Shown one piece after another: positions 58,657-64,000 of a stretch of DNA of 64,000 nucleotides. This stretch comes from JALYUA01 sp038229875 (GTDB taxonomy: Bacteria > Acidobacteriota > Thermoanaerobaculia > UBA5066 > Gp7-AA6). Made by a program: the position numbers and the translations under genes. Under the pieces are notes generated by a model. It worked only from the letters and a program-made list of their open reading frames with translations. It was not told the DNA's origin and did no database searches. The stretch covers positions 17,491 to 81,490 of the forward strand of contig JBBROA010000003.1 in the NCBI GenBank assembly GCA_038229875.1, written 5' to 3'. Numbering within the stretch: position 1 is the stretch's first letter; the number at the start of each line of letters is the position of its first letter.

Positions 58657-59744
58657 CGCGCGTCGAGGATCTCCCGACTCCCGCCGTGCTCGTCGACGTG
58701 GAGGTCCTCGAGCGCAACCTGGCGAGGAGGGCGGGCGCGGCGCGGGCGGCCGGAGTGCGCCTCCGCCCCCACGCAAAGACGCACAAGTGCCTGGAGATCG
58801 GCCGCCTGCAGCTCGCGGCGGGTGCGTCGGGGCTCGCTCTCGCGAAGACCTCCGAAGCGGAAGTCTTCGTCGACGCGGGGTTCGACGACATCTTCCTCGC
58901 GTATCCGGTGGTCGGCGCCGGGAAGCCGGAACGGCTGCTCGCGTTAGCCGACCGCGCCCGTCTGGCGGTGGGGGTCGACAGCGTCGAAGGGGCGCGCGCG
59001 CTCGGCGCGCCGTTTGCCGCCGCGCACCGCACGCTCGACGTTCTCCTGAAGGTCGACTGCGGGCTCCACCGCGTGGGAGTACCGCCCGAGGACGCGTCGC
59101 GAATCGGGGCGATGATCGCCGCCCTCCCCGGTCTCGCGCTGCGCGGCCTCTTCACCCACGCGGGACACTCCTATCTCGAGGGTTCCCCGCAAAAAGTCGA
59201 AGGCGTGGGGCGGGGCGAGGGAGAAGCGCTCGCGACAGCCGCGGCGGGTCTCCGGGAGGCCGGCGTCCCGATCTCGGAGGTATCGGTCGGCTCGACCCCC
59301 TCCGCCCGCGCTGCGATGCGAGTCGAGGGCGTGACGGAGTGCCGCCCGGGCAATTACGTGTTCCACGACGCGTCCCAGGTCTCGCTCAAAACCTGCGGCC
59401 TCGAGGACTGTGCGATGACGATCGAGGCGACCGTGGTCAGCGTTCCCGACGCCCGCCGGGCGGTGGTCGACGCGGGCTCGAAGACGATATCGACGGACAC
59501 CCTGCGGCCGAAGCCGGGAGGGCACGGGTTCCTTCTCGGCCGGCAGAGCCGGATCGCGCGGCTCTCGGAGGAGCACGGCGTCATCGAGACGGCGCCCGGC
59601 GAGAAATTCTCCGTCGGCGAGCGCGTGCGCATCGTTCCGAACCACGCGTGCGTCGTGTCGAACCTCCACGACCGGATCTACGCGGTCCGGAGCGGCGCCG
59701 TCGAAGCCGTCTGGCGGATCGCCGCGCGCGGAAAGGTCGAGTAG
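58653..59744 (+). CDS. PLP-dependent D-threonine aldolase/DSD1-like enzyme
   Basis: 363 residues from GTG 58653. It has a fold-type III (alanine-racemase-like) TIM barrel. The PLP-lysine motif is RPHAKTHK (Lys42), followed by GASGLALAKTSEAEVFVDAG, VLLKVDCGLHRVGV, LFTHAGHSYL and VSVGSTPSA. The C-terminal beta domain has the metal-binding-type ending VRIVPNHACVVSNLHD, as in D-serine dehydratase and D-threonine aldolase. It likely acts on a D-3-hydroxy amino acid. It starts divergently from the M4 protease across about 110 bp. Confidence 0.88.
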   Translation: MTRVEDLPTPAVLVDVEVLERNLARRAGAARAAGVRLRPHAKTHKCLEIGRLQLAAGASGLALAKTSEAEVFVDAGFDDIFLAYPVVGAGKPERLLALADRARLAVGVDSVEGARALGAPFAAAHRTLDVLLKVDCGLHRVGVPPEDASRIGAMIAALPGLALRGLFTHAGHSYLEGSPQKVEGVGRGEGEALATAAAGLREAGVPISEVSVGSTPSARAAMRVEGVTECRPGNYVFHDASQVSLKTCGLEDCAMTIEATVVSVPDARRAVVDAGSKTISTDTLRPKPGGHGFLLGRQSRIARLSEEHGVIETAPGEKFSVGERVRIVPNHACVVSNLHDRIYAVRSGAVEAVWRIAARGKVE

Positions 59745-59980
59745 GCGACCCTGGTCCGAATTCAGTCCGGACTCTTCCGCCCTCGTCGACCTGGCTGTCG
59801 TAAATCCGCCGGCATGTGTTTCGGACCTGACGCTGCGCCTTCGCAAGCGCTCTCCGCTGTAAGATCTCCGCAAAACCTCCGTCCCTCGACTCCCGGACCG
59901 CGGTGGTCATCCCCTCGTGGACGTGGAGCCGTCGCCGGTGGACCTGTTTGCGGCGATCGATACACAAAGGAGGGTGGGCG

Positions 59981-62644
59981 ATGAAACGGTTTCCCGCTTG
60001 CCTCGGCCTCGCGCTGATTTTCGTGTGCGGGCTTCTCAACGCTCCGTCCGCACTCGGCGCGGAAGGCGACATGGTCATCTCCGGCCGGGTCACGAATCAG
60101 GAGGATGGGTCCGGCGTCGCGAACGCGACGGTCACGATCCCGGAACTGAAGCTGACCGCCTCGACGGACCGCGCCGGCCGCTACACCCTGACGATCCCCG
60201 CGGGGGCGGCGTCCCCCGGCCAGACCCTGGAGCTGCGAGTGCTCGGGCCGACCTTGCAGTCGAAGGTCGTCAAAGTCACGGTCGCGCCGGGAGCCTCGAG
60301 GCAGGACCTCGCGGTCGCCCTGTCGTTTTCCCAGGAGGTCACGGTGGGCTCGCGCGCCCAGGGCACCGCCGCGGAAAAAGCCGTTCCCGTGGACGTCATC
60401 ACCGAGCAGCAGATCGAGACCGCGTCGGGAAGCGCCGAGACGGCGCAGATCATCGAATCGATCGCGCCTTCTTTCAATTTCCCCCGCCCGACCATCTCCG
60501 ACGGAACGGATTCCGTTCGTCCGGCCACTCTCCGAAGCCTCGGCCCGGACCAAATGCTCGTGCTCATCAACGGGAAGCGGAGGCACACGAGTGCGCTCGT
60601 CAACGTCAACGGGACGATCGGCCGCGGATCGACCGGGGTGGATCTGAACGCGATCCCCGCGAGCGCGATCGAGAAGGTCGAGGTACTTCGTGACGGCGCC
60701 GCGGCGCAGTACGGCTCCGACGCGATCGCCGGCGTCATCAACATCGTCCTGAAGTCCGGCATCAATCCTCTCGAGCTCGGCTTGACGGGCGGCACCACCA
60801 CGCACTCGGACGGCGGCGTGTTCGACGGCTCCGGAAACGTCGGGGTCAAGATCGGGAACGGCGGCCTGAATTTCACGGGCGAGTACCGCAAGCGCAATGC
60901 GACCAACCGCGCCGGAATAGACCCGCGCGACCAGATCGTGACGGGAGACGCCGGCAATAACGCCGTTTCCCAGCCGAGCTATCACTGGGGAGACGCGGAC
61001 GAGCGGGACATCATCGGCTTCGTCAACGGCTCGATCCCGGTCAACCCCGACGGGACAATGAATTTCTACGTCTTCGGCGGAGCGAGCCGGCGCGACGGGA
61101 CCCACGGAGGCAATTACCGGCGGGCGCTCCAGGCCACCAACTGGCCGAGCATCTACCCGCTCGGCTACCTCCCTCTGATCGAGCCGAAGATCGTCGACTA
61201 CTCGGGAACGGTCGGCATGCGCGGCGTCGCGGCGGAGAAGTGGTTCTGGGACATCTCCGCGCAGTACGGCCACGACCGGTTCGATTTCAACGTGAGCAAC
61301 AGCCTGAATGTCTCCCTCGGCCCCACGATCCCGCCCAACCAGACGCGCTTCGATGCCGGGGCCCTCGAATTCAACCAGTTCGTCACGAACCTGGACGTCA
61401 CGCGCGAGCTCGAGGTCGGGCTCTCGGGCCCGCTGAACGTCGCGGTGGGCGCCGAGTTCCGCCGCGAGAACTACCAGCAGCACGCCGGTGAAGAAAACTC
61501 CTACATCGCCGGCCCCTCGAAGGACCGAAACGGCGCAACCGCCCCCGCGGGATCGCAGGTGTTCCCCGGCTTCCGTCCGTCGAACGAGGTGGATGATTCG
61601 CGAAGCAGCTACGCCGGCTACATCGACCTCGAAGCCAACGTGCTGTCGTTTCTCCGGCTCGGTCTCGCGGGGCGGTTCGAGCACTTCACCGACTTCGGCA
61701 ACACGAAGGACGCGAAGCTGACCGCGCGCGTCGAAGCCACGAAGCAGCTCGTCTTTCGCGGGGCGGCGTCGACCGGATTCCGCGCCCCTTCCCTCGGCCA
61801 GTCCGACTTCTCCGCGATCAGCACGAACTTTCTGCCCGTCAACGGGGTGTTCGTCCCCTTCGACGTCGGGCACTTCCGGGTGAGCAGCCCCGTCGCGCGC
61901 GCGCTCGGCGCCACAGACCTGCGCCCCGAGGACTCGGTCAACTACAGCGGCGGGTTCGTGTTGTCGCCGACGACCGCGTTCGACTTCACCGCGGACTACT
62001 TCCACATCAAGATCAAGAACCGGGTCATCCTCTCGGGAAACTTCACGGGCGCGAGCCTGACCCCGATCCTGGCGCCATTCAACGCGACCGGAGCGCGATT
62101 CTTCACCAACGCGATCGACACGAAGACGGAAGGCGTCGAGATCACCGCGAACGCCAAGACCGACCTGCACAGCGCCGGAGTCCTCCGGTTCCAGGCTGCC
62201 TACGCCCACTCGCAGAACGAGATCACCCGGATCGCGGCGACGCCTCCGCAGCTCGCCGGTTTCCAGGAAACGCTCTTCGACCGCCTCGAGCAGCGCCGGC
62301 TGACCTGTGGCCAGCCGAAGGACAACCTGCGGCTGACGACCGACTGGAGGAGTGGCGACTTCGGAGCGAACGTCCGCGGGAGCCGCTACGGCACGTATTG
62401 CAGCATCGACAGCGCGCGCGTCGCGAACGATCAAACCTTCGGCGCCCAGTGGGTGTTCGACCTGGAAGCGTCGTACCGTCTCGGCAAGGCGACGCTCGCG
62501 GTCGGGGCTCAGAATCTCTTCGACAGCTTCCCCGACCGGAACATCCCCGCGAATTTCAACTTCGGGATCTTCACCTATCCGCGCAACGCGCCGAACGGCT
62601 TCAATGGCCGGTACGTGTACGTGCGCACCGCCTACGGATTCTGA
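59981..62644 (+). CDS. TonB-dependent outer-membrane receptor with CarboxypepD-like N-domain
   Basis: 887 residues with AAAGGAGG upstream of ATG 59981. The signal peptide (LGLALIFVCGLLNAPSALG) is followed by a carboxypeptidase-regulatory-like domain (VISGRVTNQEDGSGVANATV). Then come the plug (VDVITEQQIETASGSAETAQ, DQMLVLINGKRRH, IEKVEVLRDGAAAQYGSDAI) and a 22-strand barrel ending VYVRTAYGF, with the terminal Phe needed for Bam insertion. No TonB-box consensus is obvious. The ligand is unknown; such N-domain receptors often carry oligopeptides, sugars or siderophores. The 236 bp upstream hold no gene. A terminator follows at 62653. Confidence 0.93.
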   Translation: MKRFPACLGLALIFVCGLLNAPSALGAEGDMVISGRVTNQEDGSGVANATVTIPELKLTASTDRAGRYTLTIPAGAASPGQTLELRVLGPTLQSKVVKVTVAPGASRQDLAVALSFSQEVTVGSRAQGTAAEKAVPVDVITEQQIETASGSAETAQIIESIAPSFNFPRPTISDGTDSVRPATLRSLGPDQMLVLINGKRRHTSALVNVNGTIGRGSTGVDLNAIPASAIEKVEVLRDGAAAQYGSDAIAGVINIVLKSGINPLELGLTGGTTTHSDGGVFDGSGNVGVKIGNGGLNFTGEYRKRNATNRAGIDPRDQIVTGDAGNNAVSQPSYHWGDADERDIIGFVNGSIPVNPDGTMNFYVFGGASRRDGTHGGNYRRALQATNWPSIYPLGYLPLIEPKIVDYSGTVGMRGVAAEKWFWDISAQYGHDRFDFNVSNSLNVSLGPTIPPNQTRFDAGALEFNQFVTNLDVTRELEVGLSGPLNVAVGAEFRRENYQQHAGEENSYIAGPSKDRNGATAPAGSQVFPGFRPSNEVDDSRSSYAGYIDLEANVLSFLRLGLAGRFEHFTDFGNTKDAKLTARVEATKQLVFRGAASTGFRAPSLGQSDFSAISTNFLPVNGVFVPFDVGHFRVSSPVARALGATDLRPEDSVNYSGGFVLSPTTAFDFTADYFHIKIKNRVILSGNFTGASLTPILAPFNATGARFFTNAIDTKTEGVEITANAKTDLHSAGVLRFQAAYAHSQNEITRIAATPPQLAGFQETLFDRLEQRRLTCGQPKDNLRLTTDWRSGDFGANVRGSRYGTYCSIDSARVANDQTFGAQWVFDLEASYRLGKATLAVGAQNLFDSFPDRNIPANFNFGIFTYPRNAPNGFNGRYVYVRTAYGF

Positions 62645-62652
62645 TCTGATCG

Positions 62653-62686
62653 GGCGGGGGGCCCCGGGTCCCCCGCCGTTTTCTTT
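62653..62686 (+). terminator. Rho-independent terminator after the TonB receptor
   Basis: GGCGGGGG (62653-62660) pairs with CCCCCGCC (62670-62677) around a 9-nt loop. GTTTTCTTT follows directly. This is the clearest intrinsic terminator in the window. Confidence 0.8.
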
Positions 62687-62701
62687 CCCTTCGATGTCTC
62701 C

Positions 62702-64000
62702 ATGACCCTTCCGCTCTGGCTCGGCGTGATCGTCGTCGTGCTCGCCCTCTGGGCGGCTCTCGACCGCCTTCTGCTCCCGAGCGTGCGGTGGTTTCTGCGC
62801 AGGCGCGTCAATCGAGTGCTCGAGGAGATCAACACCCGACTGAAGATCGAGATCCCGGCTTTCAAGCTCACCAAACGCGAAGTGCTGATCGACAGGCTGC
62901 GGTTCGACCCCGAGGTGCAGGAGGCGGCGGCCGCTTTCGCGCGCGAGGCCGAGATGCCGCGCGAGGTCGCCATGGAGCGCGTGGCGGTCTACGCGCGGGA
63001 GATCGTTCCAAGCTTCAACGCCTATGCGTACTTCCGGATCGGATACTCGCTCGCGCGAAACGTGGCGAAGTTGCTCTACAGGGTGAGGCTGGGATATTCG
63101 GACGAGGAAGGGCTCGGAAGGATTCCGCCGAAATCGACCGTCGTCTTCCTCATCAATCACCGCAGCAACATGGACTACGTCCTCGTCGGCTACCTCGCGG
63201 CGGAGAAGGCTGCGCTCTCGTACGCGGTCGGAGAATGGGCGCGCATCTGGCCGCTGCAGCAGCTCGTCCGCGCGATGGGGGCGTACTTCGTTCGGCGCAA
63301 CTCCCGCGACGCCCTCTATCGGAAGGTCCTCGAGCGGTGGGTGACGATGGCGACCGAGGCCGGCGTGACCCAGGCCGTGTTCCCGGAGGGAGGGCTCTCG
63401 AAGGACGGGTGCCTGCGCCCGCCGAAAGTCGGGATCCTCGACTACATGGTGCGGTCGTTCGATCCGGCGGGAGAACGGGACATCGTCTTCGTCCCCGTCG
63501 GCATCAACTACGACCGGACGCTCGAGGACCGGACGCTTCTCGCGGAGCGCGATCCTTCCGCCCGTGGGCCGGGCGGACTCGCGACCGCGTGGAAAACCCT
63601 TCGGTTCGTCGGACACAACCTCGTCCTGATGGCGAGCAACCGCTGGCACCGGTTCGGCTACGCCTGCGTCAACTTCGGCGCCCCCGTCTCGCTGAAGGCA
63701 TACACGGCCGCGAAGGGGCTCGATCCGCGGCACCTCGACCGCGACGAGCGGTTCGCCCGCGTCACCGAGCTCGCCGAATACCTGATGGAGTCGATCGCGC
63801 GCGTCATCCCGGCTGTGCCAGTCTCGCTCGCCGCGAGGGCGTTCGTCTGCGATCCGTCGAGGACCTGGAGCGAGCTCGAGTTGAAAGCCGAAGTCCTGTC
63901 GGAGATGCGGGAGCTCGAGGCGCGCGGCGCGCACGTGTACGTTCCGCGAGGAGACCAGGACTATGCCATCGATGTCGGGCTCCGCATGCTCACCCTGCGC
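62702..64000 (+). CDS. glycerol-3-phosphate acyltransferase-like protein (3' end outside window)
   Basis: 433 residues are visible from ATG 62702; no stop occurs before the window edge. An N-terminal TM segment (LPLWLGVIVVVLALWAALD) is followed by a helical region and the PlsB-type acyltransferase domain: motif I NHRSNMD (His153, Asp158), motif II-like GAYFVRRNSRDALYR, motif III VFPEGGLSKDG and motif IV VFVPVGINYD. Motif spacing is that of membrane GPAT/DHAPAT enzymes, which add the first acyl chain to glycerol-3-phosphate. It is separated from the receptor by the terminator, so it is its own unit. Confidence 0.85.
   Translation, partial: MTLPLWLGVIVVVLALWAALDRLLLPSVRWFLRRRVNRVLEEINTRLKIEIPAFKLTKREVLIDRLRFDPEVQEAAAAFAREAEMPREVAMERVAVYAREIVPSFNAYAYFRIGYSLARNVAKLLYRVRLGYSDEEGLGRIPPKSTVVFLINHRSNMDYVLVGYLAAEKAALSYAVGEWARIWPLQQLVRAMGAYFVRRNSRDALYRKVLERWVTMATEAGVTQAVFPEGGLSKDGCLRPPKVGILDYMVRSFDPAGERDIVFVPVGINYDRTLEDRTLLAERDPSARGPGGLATAWKTLRFVGHNLVLMASNRWHRFGYACVNFGAPVSLKAYTAAKGLDPRHLDRDERFARVTELAEYLMESIARVIPAVPVSLAARAFVCDPSRTWSELELKAEVLSEMRELEARGAHVYVPRGDQDYAIDVGLRMLTLR

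Noticed and set aside
59762..63934. Very long open frame on the minus strand (about 1390 codons)
   Set aside because: It is antisense to the TonB receptor and acyltransferase, both with clear motifs. Its translation is Arg/Asp/Val-rich with no domain. High GC at third codon positions commonly leaves such frames open.
39..63990. Biosynthetic gene cluster or prophage
   Set aside because: No polyketide/peptide synthase modules, integrase, capsid or tail genes. The window reads as ordinary chromosome with small operons.

Overview
The window is a dense, high-GC bacterial chromosome segment with about 58 protein genes and no rRNA, tRNA, phage or transposase genes that I could see. The gene families suggest an Acidobacteriota member, perhaps close to Thermoanaerobaculia. 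They include a Ser/Thr kinase with a WD40/TolB-like C-terminus, a DUF5916 surface protein, a MacB-style exporter with two permeases, a CarboxypepD-plus-TonB receptor, and many secreted metallopeptidases (HEMGH, M24, M48, M2, DUF885, M4). That assignment is inference from gene content only.

Layout. 1-8.1 kb: the tail of a two-TM protein of the kind attached to nucleotide-sensing immune effectors, a TetR-hydrolase pair, a frameshifted NUDIX gene, a small basic protein and a four-gene ABC exporter. 8.2-22 kb: a DUF5916 protein, a BrkB-like membrane protein, a DUF72 protein, a large secreted metallopeptidase, a dehydrogenase, a two-component system divergent from a Cys/His-rich secreted protein, a secreted Xaa-Pro peptidase, an FKBP isomerase and a ferritin-like protein. 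22-29 kb: a fused 2-oxoacid dehydrogenase E1, a kinase and dinB, coupled through TTG starts. 29-36 kb: an uncharacterised membrane/secreted operon with HLHP motifs, a HAD phosphatase, citrate synthase and a thioesterase. 36-39.3 kb: an ECF sigma / anti-sigma / DUF4097 operon. 39.4-51 kb: a cupin, an esterase-phosphatase-MBL operon, an AI-2E-type transporter, three metallopeptidases and an RNB ribonuclease. 51-64 kb: Kup, DoxX, a lipoprotein, a protealysin-like protease with its emfourin-type inhibitor and a symporter between them, a PLP-dependent aldolase/racemase-like enzyme, a TonB receptor and an acyltransferase cut by the window edge.

The most unusual signal is non-coding. Four intergenic copies (near 19.3, 29.0, 45.2 and 53.9 kb) of one element of about 170-235 bp carry three hairpins. 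Their stems change between copies while base pairing is kept, and the linkers stay constant. A second, shorter repeat family lies at 33.6-36.0 kb. The ECF sigma operon and the DUF5916 gene also share a promoter-like AAC..TT / CGTCTAA pattern, which suggests a small regulon inside the window.

All functions are read from motifs and family resemblance. No searches or alignments were run.
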